DNA of 5,495 nt, from NCBI GenBank assembly GCA_024642025.1, contig JAHEBY010000195.1, forward strand, positions 1-5,495, written 5' to 3'. Every line of letters starts with the position of its first letter. The stretch's first letter is position 1. Positions 1 to 5,495 of the stretch are shown piece after piece. Position numbers and translations under genes: made by a program. The notes below the pieces were generated by a model. That model saw only the letters and a list, made by a program, of their open reading frames with translations. It made no database searches and was not told the origin of the DNA. The DNA comes from Comamonadaceae bacterium. GTDB lineage: Bacteria; Pseudomonadota; Gammaproteobacteria; Burkholderiales; Burkholderiaceae_C.

Positions 1-168
1 GCGCCCAAAGGCGTGGTGACGGCCCGCCGCTTTGAAGCCATGTTCCATGAGATCTTCAACGAGCCTGATGCCGACGCTGTTTTTGACGAACTACGGCGCT
101 GGCTGGACTTGCGCTTTCCGGCTCGCGTGCCGGTGGCCAGCACGCTTCAACGCGCCAACGCCCGGTAA
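1..168 (+). CDS. Alpha/beta-hydrolase, C-terminal end only (partial)
   Basis: Frame 1 is open from the window edge to a TAA at 166-168, giving the last 55 residues of a protein whose start lies outside the window. The segment RRFEAMFHEIFNEPD is typical of the C-terminus of lysophospholipase / monoacylglycerol-lipase-like (serine aminopeptidase S33) alpha/beta-hydrolases. There the His of the Ser-Asp-His triad sits in an HEIFNEP-like motif; here it is the CAT at 46-48. The helix that follows (DAVFDELRRWLDLRF) matches the usual terminal helix of the fold. Nucleophile elbow and acid are not visible, so the substrate cannot be stated. It is convergent with the MFS gene, with a 29-bp gap and no obvious terminator hairpin. 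The family call rests on this short motif; the exact enzyme is unknown. Confidence 0.62.
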   Translation, partial: APKGVVTARRFEAMFHEIFNEPDADAVFDELRRWLDLRFPARVPVASTLQRANAR

Positions 169-197
169 GCCCCGGCATCCCCGAGTAAGGCGCCAGA

Positions 198-1382
198 TCA
201 GGAGTTGCCGGGCCGTACGGCGGCCTGTGGCGCGGGCCGCATTATCAGCCACACGATGGCAGCCCCAGTCAACGCAACCGGCAACAACGAGCCCACATTG
301 AGCAGCATCCAGCCGCTGCTGGTGACCAGCACGCCCGAGGCAAAAGAGCTCACGGCCAGCGTGGCAAACACAAAGAAATTCAGGGCGCCTTGCGCCCGGT
401 CTTTCTCGGCTGGTGTATAGGTCTGCAGCGACAGCGTGGTGCTGCCGGTAAACAGGAAATTCCAGCCTACGCCCAGCAGGAACAGGGCCGCCAGAAATTG
501 ATGCAGGTCCACGCCGGTCAGGGCGATGGCGATGCACAGCGCGTTGAGCAACACACCGACGCCCATGATGGGCAACGCGCCAAAACGCCGGATCAGGTGC
601 CCGGTAAAGAAGCCCGGCGCAAACATGCCCAGCACGTGCCACTCCAGCACCAGCGCGGCGGCAGAAAACGGGTGCTTGCATTGCGCCATGGCAATCGGCG
701 TGGCGGCCATCAGCAGGTTCATCACGCCGTAACCGAGCGCGCCGGCCACTGCCGCCACGATGAACATCGGCTGGCGCATGATCTCACCCAGCGGCCGGCC
801 ACCCTCGCCCGCTTTGGGCGGCAATGTCGGCGGGAATGTCACAAACCCCAGCACCAGCATGGACACCAGCGCCACCACCGCCAGCGCCAGGTAGGCGCCG
901 GCAAATGGCGCGTCCAGCAGCGAGCGCGTCTGCGCGGCCAGATTGGGGCCGAGCACGGCGCCAATCAGACCGCCGGCCATCACCAGCGATATGGCTTTTT
1001 CGCGCCAGGCCGGCTCGCTGAGCTCGGCGGCGGCAAACCGGTAGAGGCCCGCGTTGGCGTTGTAATACCCTGCCACCACGGTCGCAGTGCACAGAAGCCA
1101 GAACTCCTTGTGGATCGCGGCATAGGCGCACAACAGCGCCGAGCCAAACGCCACGGCCAGCCCCAGCTGGAAGGACACCTTGCGCCCAAACCGCTGCTGC
1201 GTTTTAGCCACCAGCCCCGTGGATAGCGCACCGCCCACCACGTAGCCCATGACGGGCAAAGTCGCCATCCAGCCAAACGGCGCCAGGCTCAGGCCCACCA
1301 GGCCGTTGATGGCAATGAAAGTGACGTTGTTGGTGAGGAAAAGGCCCTGGCAGATGGCCAGGAGCCAGAGGTTTTTGTTCAT
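198..1382 (-). CDS. MFS transporter, 12 TM, substrate unknown
   Basis: This 394-residue inner-membrane protein has about twelve hydrophobic segments, roughly at residues 4-25, 38-58, 70-90, 94-118, 130-150, 160-182, 205-228, 241-262, 269-290, 294-314, 330-352 and 356-381. A charged cytoplasmic loop (about 183-205) joins the two six-helix halves, and the length is normal for the major facilitator superfamily. RFGRK (64-68) marks the loop 2-3 motif A, and GHLIRRFG (261-268) its counterpart in the second half. GGLIGAVLGPNLA (137-149) in TM5 resembles the antiporter motif C, which hints at proton-coupled export, but this is inference. The ATG at 1380-1382 starts just before TM1; no clear Shine-Dalgarno precedes it. 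It follows rsmE by 52 bp on the same strand and may be co-transcribed with it. Motif A is unusual: the expected Asp is Gln63 in the first copy and Arg265 in the second. Substrate cannot be inferred. Confidence 0.88.
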   Translation of the reverse strand: MNKNLWLLAICQGLFLTNNVTFIAINGLVGLSLAPFGWMATLPVMGYVVGGALSTGLVAKTQQRFGRKVSFQLGLAVAFGSALLCAYAAIHKEFWLLCTATVVAGYYNANAGLYRFAAAELSEPAWREKAISLVMAGGLIGAVLGPNLAAQTRSLLDAPFAGAYLALAVVALVSMLVLGFVTFPPTLPPKAGEGGRPLGEIMRQPMFIVAAVAGALGYGVMNLLMAATPIAMAQCKHPFSAAALVLEWHVLGMFAPGFFTGHLIRRFGALPIMGVGVLLNALCIAIALTGVDLHQFLAALFLLGVGWNFLFTGSTTLSLQTYTPAEKDRAQGALNFFVFATLAVSSFASGVLVTSSGWMLLNVGSLLPVALTGAAIVWLIMRPAPQAAVRPGNS

Positions 1383-1434
1383 GTCAGAGTGCAGGGGCGG
1401 GGGCTGTAGCGTATGCAGGTACGGGTATAGGTGT

Positions 1435-2160
1435 TTATGCCATCAGTGTAAGGGCTGCCAGTGCGGCAGTTTCAGCGCGCAAGACGCGTGCCCCCAATGA
1501 CACGCCCTCAAACCCGGCCGCTCTTGCGGCGTCTTCTTCCGCTATGGCAAGTCCGCCTTCCGGGCCGCAAAGAAAGGTGACGCCTGCGTTGTCGGCTTCA
1601 GTTGCTCCATGGCGCAATGGACGGGCACCCGCTCGCAGCGACAGCAGGAGCCGGGTATGAGCGCCAGCGGGCCCGGCTGCGAATTGTTTGAGCCATGGGC
1701 TCAAGCCCAAGACCGGGTGCACCACGGGCACGCGATTTCGCCCACATTGCTCCGCAGCCGCCACGGCCACGCTTTGCCAGTGCGCGACCTTCTTGGCAGC
1801 GCGCTCAGCGTCCAGACGGACGACCGTGCGCTCAGTAACGAGCGGCTGAATGCTGGCGACGCCCAGCTCAGTCGCTTTCTCGACCAGCCAATCCATGCGT
1901 TCGTTGGCTGGCATGCCGATCGCCAAATGCACCGCGCGAAGCGTTTCGCGCTCAATGGCATGAAGGGCGCCGACCATAACGATCACATGGTTGCGGCCCA
2001 TTTCAGCCACTGTGGCTGTGTATTCACCGCCTTCGCCGTTGAACAGCGTTACCGCATCGCCCGGCTGCAGCCGAAGCACCTGCACGTGACGGGCCGGACC
2101 GGACGGCAGCGTGAGCGGCTCGCCAGGCATCAGGCTGCAGGGGCAGAACAGGCGCGGCAT
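1435..2160 (-). CDS. rsmE: 16S rRNA (uracil-1498-N3)-methyltransferase RsmE
   Basis: RsmE is a cytoplasmic SPOUT-class enzyme that uses S-adenosylmethionine to methylate N3 of U1498 in helix 44 of 16S rRNA, acting on the 30S subunit. The 241 residues show the family layout: an N-terminal PUA-like RNA-binding domain (about 1-70) with RHVQVLRLQPGD (24-35), then a knotted catalytic domain. Its motifs are EKATELGV (94-101), TER (109-111), AAEQCGRNRVP (135-145), the SAM-binding GPEGG (199-203) and the knot segment LGARVLRAETA (222-232). The protein ends nine residues after this last motif, several residues shorter than the E. coli enzyme, but nothing essential appears missing. The ATG at 2158-2160 gives the expected PRLFCP-type N-terminus; there is no good Shine-Dalgarno. 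An AT-rich patch just upstream (2172-2190) could supply a promoter. The MFS gene follows on the same strand. Confidence 0.95.
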   Translation of the reverse strand: MPRLFCPCSLMPGEPLTLPSGPARHVQVLRLQPGDAVTLFNGEGGEYTATVAEMGRNHVIVMVGALHAIERETLRAVHLAIGMPANERMDWLVEKATELGVASIQPLVTERTVVRLDAERAAKKVAHWQSVAVAAAEQCGRNRVPVVHPVLGLSPWLKQFAAGPAGAHTRLLLSLRAGARPLRHGATEADNAGVTFLCGPEGGLAIAEEDAARAAGFEGVSLGARVLRAETAALAALTLMA

Positions 2161-2308
2161 AGGGTCAGTGCGCTATATAATAAATAGCTATCAACGAATG
2201 ACTGACGGGGGCTAGAGGCCTATTTTCCATAATCCCTGGCTCTTTTACATTGCGTTTGAGGGCCATGAACGTGCGATGGCATGCGACGGCTGCGCCTTTG
2301 ATCACGTG
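2161..2308. other. Intergenic region between kinase and rsmE
   Basis: These 148 bp hold the intergenic repeat at about 2172-2228. The remaining part next to the kinase stop (2229-2308) contains no convincing ORF and no hairpin with a U-tract. On the minus strand, TATTAT at 2177-2182 is a possible -10 box for rsmE about 16 bp before its start codon, but no matching -35 is seen. Whether rsmE has its own promoter or is read from the kinase is undecided. Confidence 0.5.
2172..2228 (+). repeat. Comamonadaceae-type intergenic repeat
   Basis: The segment starts with an AT-rich inverted repeat, GCTAT (2172-2176) / ATAGC (2184-2188). It continues through TAGCTATCAACGAATGACTG and ends in GGGCTAGAGGCCTATTTT (2209-2226). 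An AT-rich ATAGCT block followed by a GGGCTAGAGGCC block recalls, from memory, a short repeat found many times between genes in Rhodoferax, Polaromonas and Acidovorax. There is only one copy in this window, so repetition is not shown by the sequence itself. The AT-rich half lies 11 bp from the rsmE start codon and may act as promoter or leader. Confidence 0.5.
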
Positions 2309-3550
2309 TCACATCCGGCCATACGCAAAGCCGCTGACGGGCGTGGTGCCCTCAACCCGGTCGATCAGCCGCAACAAGGGTTTGAGCTCGCGGTACCGCC
2401 CTGCCGTGGCGCGTATGTATTCGATGAAGCGGGGTGCGTCGGCCAGATATTGCGGCTTGCCATCGCGGAGCGTCAGGCGGGCAAATATGCCGGCCACCTT
2501 GAGGTGGCGCTGGATACCCATCCACTCCACGCCCCGGTAAAACGCGCCGAAATCGTCGCCAACCGGCAGGCCCGCCTTGCGCGCCTGCTCCCAGTAGCGC
2601 ACGGTGACGTCCAGCACAAAGTCCTCTTCCCAGGTCAGAAACGCATCGCGCATCAGGCTGGCAACGTCGTAGGTGATGGGGCCATAAACCGCGTCCTGAA
2701 AGTCCAGCACGCCAAGTGACGGTGCCGGCGCAGTCGGCGAAACAGCAAGCCTGGGGGCCAGATTTTCCCGCTGGGCCGCCCCAAGGGAAAATGCGACCCC
2801 CTTGGGGGGCAGCGCAGTACGCGAAGCGACAAGCGTGGGGGCCATATCCCCCACCATCAGGTTTCGTGGCATGAAATCGCGGTGCACATACACGCTGGGC
2901 CATGCCAGGCACTGGCCGACGATGGCAGTAAACGCGTCATCCAGTGTGCGCTGCATGGCGTCGTCGATTGCGATACCCCGGTGGCGGCCAAGGTACCACT
3001 CGGGGAACAGACCCAGCTCGCGGCGCATCAGGACTTCGTTGTACGGCGGCAAAACGCCAGGTTTTGAGGCCAGCTGCCACTGGATGAGGGCATCGACGGC
3101 CTGCAAGTAAAGCGGCAGGTTGGCGCCGGGATTTGTCCGGTCAATAAGCTGCATCATCGTGTGGTTGCCCAGATCGTCGAGCAACATGAAGCCCCGCGCC
3201 TCGTCCCAGGCCAGCACCTCGGGCACATGGAGCCCGGCATCCCTCATCAAGCGGGCCACTTTGACAAAAGGTGCGCAGTCTTCCTTGTCGGGCGGCGCGT
3301 CCATGATGATGAAGCTGGCCCCATCGTCAAGCTGTCCGACCCTGAAATAGCGCCTGAAACTGGCGTCTGCCGACGCCAGTTTGAGCGTTCCGGGCGCAAG
3401 GCGGTGCCTGGGCGATACCGCCGCCAGCCATTGGCTAAAGGCGCTGTGTCGCTGCGGGTCGGACCAGACGATGGATTCAGAAGACGCGGCCATTTTGGCC
3501 TGTGCTGAACCCGTTGCGGGTGGAAGGGGTGGGGCAATGGGCTCGCTCAT
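2309..3550 (-). CDS. amgK: AmgK-like N-acetylmuramate/N-acetylglucosamine kinase (APH family) with an in-frame repeat insertion
   Basis: The protein has the aminoglycoside-phosphotransferase/choline-kinase fold and is closest in motifs to AmgK. That enzyme phosphorylates the anomeric carbon of MurNAc or GlcNAc in peptidoglycan recycling. Visible parts are the N-lobe SADASFRRYFRV (60-71) and LLDDLG (123-128), the Brenner catalytic loop VHRDFMPRN (222-230; D225 base, N230 metal ligand) and the metal-binding LDFQDAVYGPITYD (282-295; D283). Normally about ten residues separate the last two motifs. Here a 43-codon repeat-derived segment (residues 236-278) intervenes, taking the protein to 413 residues, longer than the usual 330-360. 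The insertion falls in the turn between two strands, so activity may survive. M1 at 3548-3550 is taken as the start; M20 (3491-3493), with AGG upstream, is an alternative that removes a proline-rich tail. It is divergent from lptD, as amgK is in Pseudomonas, but the uridylyltransferase partner murU is not next to it. The family is secure; the exact sugar is inferred. Confidence 0.85.
   Translation of the reverse strand: MSEPIAPPLPPATGSAQAKMAASSESIVWSDPQRHSAFSQWLAAVSPRHRLAPGTLKLASADASFRRYFRVGQLDDGASFIIMDAPPDKEDCAPFVKVARLMRDAGLHVPEVLAWDEARGFMLLDDLGNHTMMQLIDRTNPGANLPLYLQAVDALIQWQLASKPGVLPPYNEVLMRRELGLFPEWYLGRHRGIAIDDAMQRTLDDAFTAIVGQCLAWPSVYVHRDFMPRNLMVGDMAPTLVASRTALPPKGVAFSLGAAQRENLAPRLAVSPTAPAPSLGVLDFQDAVYGPITYDVASLMRDAFLTWEEDFVLDVTVRYWEQARKAGLPVGDDFGAFYRGVEWMGIQRHLKVAGIFARLTLRDGKPQYLADAPRFIEYIRATAGRYRELKPLLRLIDRVEGTTPVSGFAYGRM
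2728..2760 (-). repeat. 33-bp direct repeat, copy 1, in the kinase insertion
   Basis: It matches 2812-2844 at 27 of 33 positions by eye; both begin GCGCAGT and end TGGGGGCCA. The two copies are offset by 84 bp, exactly 28 codons, so both are read in the same frame. On the minus strand this copy encodes LAPRLAVSPTA. Confidence 0.85.
2762..2807 (-). repeat. Two overlapping inverted repeats (alternative hairpins) in the insertion
   Basis: One perfect 8-bp inverted repeat pairs 2762-2769 (ATTTTCCC) with 2785-2792 (GGGAAAAT) across 15 bases. A second, of 9 bp, pairs 2779-2787 (CCCCAAGGG) with 2799-2807 (CCCTTGGGG) across 11 bases. They share 2785-2787, so the two stems compete. Both would form in the kinase mRNA inside the coding region. 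Neither is followed by a U-run, so a terminator is unlikely. Confidence 0.7.
2812..2844 (-). repeat. 33-bp direct repeat, copy 2, in the kinase insertion
   Basis: Partner of 2728-2760 (27 of 33 identical). It lies next to the CCCCCTTGGGGGG block and on the minus strand encodes APTLVASRTA, immediately after the catalytic-loop strand NLMVGD of the kinase. Confidence 0.85.
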
Positions 3551-3561
3551 GGATAATCCAT
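3549..3561. promoter_or_regulatory. 13-bp palindrome on the kinase start codon
   Basis: ATGGATAATCCAT is a perfect 6-bp inverted repeat around a central A, overlapping the kinase ATG (complement of 3548-3550). On the minus strand it directly follows TAAAAT (3560-3565), a 5/6 match to a -10 box, which would put the transcript start almost at the ATG. It could be a small operator or a chance palindrome. Confidence 0.3.
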
Positions 3562-3671
3562 TTTACAAACCTGTCTCGCCCATCGACCTGCCCCTGACAG
3601 GCATCGTTTAGAGGGTGGGTCAGGTTTCCCCAATTCACGAATCAGTCACGCTTTTGTCCGCCAACCGCCCG
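3551..3671. promoter_or_regulatory. Divergent promoter region between the kinase and lptD
   Basis: These 121 bp must carry the promoters for the minus-strand kinase and probably for plus-strand lptD, since the genes face away from each other. On the minus strand, TAAAAT at 3560-3565 is the best -10 candidate; the sequence 17 bp upstream of it does not resemble TTGACA. On the plus strand, CTGACA (3594-3599) is a 5/6 match to a -35 box but lacks a fitting -10. In lptD envelope-stress (RpoE) control would be expected in some bacteria, but no clear RpoE motif is seen. Confidence 0.45.
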
Positions 3672-5495
3672 ATGCGCTTCCTGACCCCCGTTGCGGACCG
3701 ATCCCTTGTCGGTGGTAGCGCAAACACCCGCCGCCCGCGCCAGCACCTGCAGGTCTTGACGCCGGTGGCGTTTGCCGTTTGTTGTGTGTTTTTGGGCGCT
3801 GGGTCAGTCCGTGGCCAGGGTGTTGAGGATGATGGCATCACACTTACAAGCACCCCATTGCTGCAGGAGCAGCGCGATGCTGCATCGCGCGAAGGCCTGC
3901 CCACTTTTTTGCGGGGCGACCGCGCGTCCGGGCGGCCAGACCTCGAGACCACGGTTGAAGGCGATGCCGAACTGCGCCGCGGTGACATGGTCATTCGCGC
4001 GGACCGCCTCGAGTATTTTCAGCCCACCGATCAGGCCCGCGCCTCGGGCAACGTCTACATCAACAAGGCGGGCAACGTTTACACGGGTCCGCTGCTGGAA
4101 CTCAAGATGGATGAGTTCACCGGGTTTTTCAGCCAGCCCAGCTACCGCTTCCTGAAGAATGGCGGTCATGGCGATGCAGAACGAATCGATTTTTTGAGTG
4201 AGCAACGCTTTACCATTCGCAAAGTGACTTACACCACCTGCGAGCGCATGCCAGGCATGAGCTGGATGCCCGACTGGGTCTTGCGCGCGGCGAGTGTGGA
4301 CATCGACAACGAAGCCGAACAGGGTCTGGCACGCGGCGCGCTGCTGACCTTCAAGGGCATACCGCTGTTGCCCATCCCGGTGCTCAGCTTTCCGCTGAGC
4401 GACAAGCGAAAATCCGGCGTGCTGCCCCCCACTTTCGGGCTCGATAGTGTCAACGGTGTGGAGGCTACCCTACCCTACTACTGGAACATCGCACCTAACT
4501 TTGATGCAACCCTATCGCCCACTTTCATGAGCAAGCGGGGCGTGAATCTGGGTGGCGAGTTTCGATATCTGCAGCCTACCTATTCTGGCAAACTCAACCT
4601 TGAACTGTTGCCCAGCGATCAGTTGCGCAAGGATGACCGCTGGGGCTATTCATACCAGCATCAGGGTCGGATTACGGGGGGATGGGCTCCTGCGTCGGGC
4701 GTGGGTCTGAGCCTGAACATGAACCGTGTTGGTGACCAGAATTACTGGCGTGACTTCACCGCGTTTCCGTCCGCGCTCACCCAGCGCCTGCTGCCCAATG
4801 ACCTGAACGTGGACTGGTCTGGCTACGGCTTCAGTAACTCCGTGCGGGTACTCAAGTGGCAGACCATCCAGGATGCGGCTACACCCATTACGCCACCCTA
4901 CGATCGCCTGCCCCAGATCGCTACGCAATACCAGCGTCTGGGAGTGAGCGGATTTGACTATTCTTTCAACGCCGACTACACACGTTTTTTGGCGAATCGC
5001 AGCCTGACCGGTCAACCGAATGCACAGCGAAGTTATGCCTTGGGTCAGGTTAGCCTGCCATTGCAGAGCCCGGGCGCCTATTTAAAGCCCAAAGTGCAGC
5101 TGCATGCATCCAGCTACCAGTTTGACGCTCCGCTCTCCAACGGCGCCACGTCAGCCAGTCGCGTGGTACCGACATTTAGCGTGGACAGTGGACTGGTATT
5201 TGAGCGTGACGCCAGTTATTTTGGACGGGCCGTCCGCCAGACGCTGGAGCCCAGGGCTTTCTACGTGTACACCCCGTATCGTGACCAGTCGAATCTGCCG
5301 GTCTACGACACGGCTGCGACCGAATTCAACTTTGCCAACATTTATTCAGAAAACGCCTTTGTCGGCAACGACCGAATTTCGGACAACAATCTGTTGACGC
5401 TGGGCCTTACTTCGCGTCTGCTGGACCCCGACATCGGTGCCGAGGCTGCGCGTTTCGGTATCGCGCAGCGCCTGCGTTTCAAAAACCAGAATGTC
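3672..5495 (+). CDS. lptD: LPS-assembly outer-membrane protein LptD (partial, 3' end beyond window)
   Basis: LptD is the outer-membrane barrel which, with the lipoprotein LptE, inserts lipopolysaccharide into the outer leaflet. 608 codons are visible and stay open to the edge; full proteins usually have about 750-850 residues. A signal peptide lies at about 20-49 (basic RRPR, then the hydrophobic core VLTPVAFAVCCVFLGAG). The periplasmic OstA/LptA-like beta-jellyroll follows at about 95-215 (RRGDMVIRADRLEYF, ARASGNVYI, TYTTCERM). The barrel shows hallmark segments LSDKRKSG (242-249), LPYYWNIAPNFDATLSP (267-283), FRYL (297-300), LEPRAFYVYTPYRDQS (525-540) and LTSRLLD (579-585), each with a clear E. 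coli counterpart. The ATG at 3672 is the first in frame after the TAG at 3609-3611. It has no Shine-Dalgarno, and a TTG at 3654 or GTG at 3615 is possible. Cys190 corresponds to E. coli Cys173; no cysteine is seen near the mature N-terminus. surA and pdxA often follow downstream. Confidence 0.96.
   Translation, partial: MRFLTPVADRSLVGGSANTRRPRQHLQVLTPVAFAVCCVFLGAGSVRGQGVEDDGITLTSTPLLQEQRDAASREGLPTFLRGDRASGRPDLETTVEGDAELRRGDMVIRADRLEYFQPTDQARASGNVYINKAGNVYTGPLLELKMDEFTGFFSQPSYRFLKNGGHGDAERIDFLSEQRFTIRKVTYTTCERMPGMSWMPDWVLRAASVDIDNEAEQGLARGALLTFKGIPLLPIPVLSFPLSDKRKSGVLPPTFGLDSVNGVEATLPYYWNIAPNFDATLSPTFMSKRGVNLGGEFRYLQPTYSGKLNLELLPSDQLRKDDRWGYSYQHQGRITGGWAPASGVGLSLNMNRVGDQNYWRDFTAFPSALTQRLLPNDLNVDWSGYGFSNSVRVLKWQTIQDAATPITPPYDRLPQIATQYQRLGVSGFDYSFNADYTRFLANRSLTGQPNAQRSYALGQVSLPLQSPGAYLKPKVQLHASSYQFDAPLSNGATSASRVVPTFSVDSGLVFERDASYFGRAVRQTLEPRAFYVYTPYRDQSNLPVYDTAATEFNFANIYSENAFVGNDRISDNNLLTLGLTSRLLDPDIGAEAARFGIAQRLRFKNQNV

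Larger units (their letters stand above)
2717..2845 (-). repeat. GC-rich repeat element inserted in frame within the kinase gene
   Basis: This stretch of 43 codons separates two kinase motifs that are nearly adjacent in relatives. It contains CCCCCTTGGGGGG (2797-2809), then GCGCAGTACGCGAAGCGAC, ending in GCGTGGGGGCC. From memory, this composition is that of short repeats scattered between genes in many Comamonadaceae genomes. The encoded peptide includes ALPPKGVAFSLGAAQREN and two copies of an APxL-type segment (MAPTLVASRTA and LAPRLAVSPTA). The element carries no stop codon in the kinase frame and its length is a multiple of three. Exact ends are uncertain by a few bases because no uninterrupted copy is available for comparison. 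Confidence 0.72.

Noticed and set aside
169..197. Shared terminator between the convergent hydrolase and MFS genes
   Set aside because: The 29-bp gap is GC-rich with only a GGCGCC palindrome; no stem with a T-tract was found.
390..1226. Long plus-strand ORF of 278 codons opposite the MFS gene
   Set aside because: It is rich in Arg, His, Gln and Gly with no domain pattern, as expected from the antisense of a GC-rich membrane-protein gene. The minus-strand MFS protein explains the region fully.
1609..2187. Plus-strand ORF of 192 codons opposite rsmE
   Set aside because: It is an antisense shadow of a clearly recognisable RsmE with all its motifs, and it has no family features of its own.
2276..2719. 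Plus-strand ORF of 147 codons opposite the kinase C-terminus
   Set aside because: Its composition is that of a mirrored GC-rich gene, and it ends at the edge of the repeat insertion only by chance.
2779..2809. CCCCAAGGG/CCCTTGGGG hairpin as a transcription terminator
   Set aside because: No U-run follows the stem on either strand, and it lies within the open kinase frame with conserved kinase sequence continuing after it.
3549..3611. Short plus-strand ORF reading MDNPFYKPVSPIDLPLTGIV in the lptD frame
   Set aside because: It could be a leader peptide, but it has no ribosome-binding site, no attenuator-like codon run and no hairpin after it. A TAG separates it from lptD, so it is not an lptD N-terminus.
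3655..3990. Minus-strand ORF of about 119 codons opposite the lptD start
   Set aside because: It overlaps the signal peptide and N-domain of lptD and is Ser/Arg-rich without motifs, a typical antisense artefact.

Overview
The window reads as chromosomal DNA from a GC-rich betaproteobacterium, most likely Burkholderiales, family Comamonadaceae (a Rhodoferax/Polaromonas/Acidovorax-like organism). The protein sequences suggest this, as does the divergent arrangement of an AmgK-type sugar kinase and lptD. Two short repeats also have the look of elements scattered through Comamonadaceae genomes. The placement is from memory of these families; no search was run.

Layout from left to right. Positions 1-168 hold the last 55 codons of an alpha/beta-hydrolase on the + strand. 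It converges on a minus-strand block made of a 12-TM MFS transporter (198-1382), the 16S rRNA m3U1498 methyltransferase RsmE (1435-2160) and an AmgK-like anomeric amino-sugar kinase (2309-3550). A 121-bp divergent promoter region (3551-3671) separates the kinase from lptD, which starts at 3672 on the + strand and runs off the right edge with 608 codons visible.

The genes are mostly housekeeping. LptD is the outer-membrane LPS translocon. AmgK-type kinases act in cell-wall amino-sugar recycling, so the divergent pair sits at the envelope-biogenesis interface. RsmE modifies the ribosome. The MFS protein has no assignable substrate.

No new multi-gene system is visible. The most interesting feature is inside the kinase gene. 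A GC-rich repeat element of about 129 bp (2717-2845), with its own 33-bp direct repeats and two overlapping hairpins, lies in frame between the catalytic HRD...N loop and the metal-binding DFQD motif. It adds about 40 residues at a beta-turn without breaking the reading frame. A second family-type intergenic repeat (about 2172-2228) lies between the kinase and rsmE. Smaller oddities are a 13-bp palindrome on the kinase start codon, an LptD that seems to lack the usual N-terminal cysteine, and an MFS protein whose motif A has lost its acidic residue in both halves.
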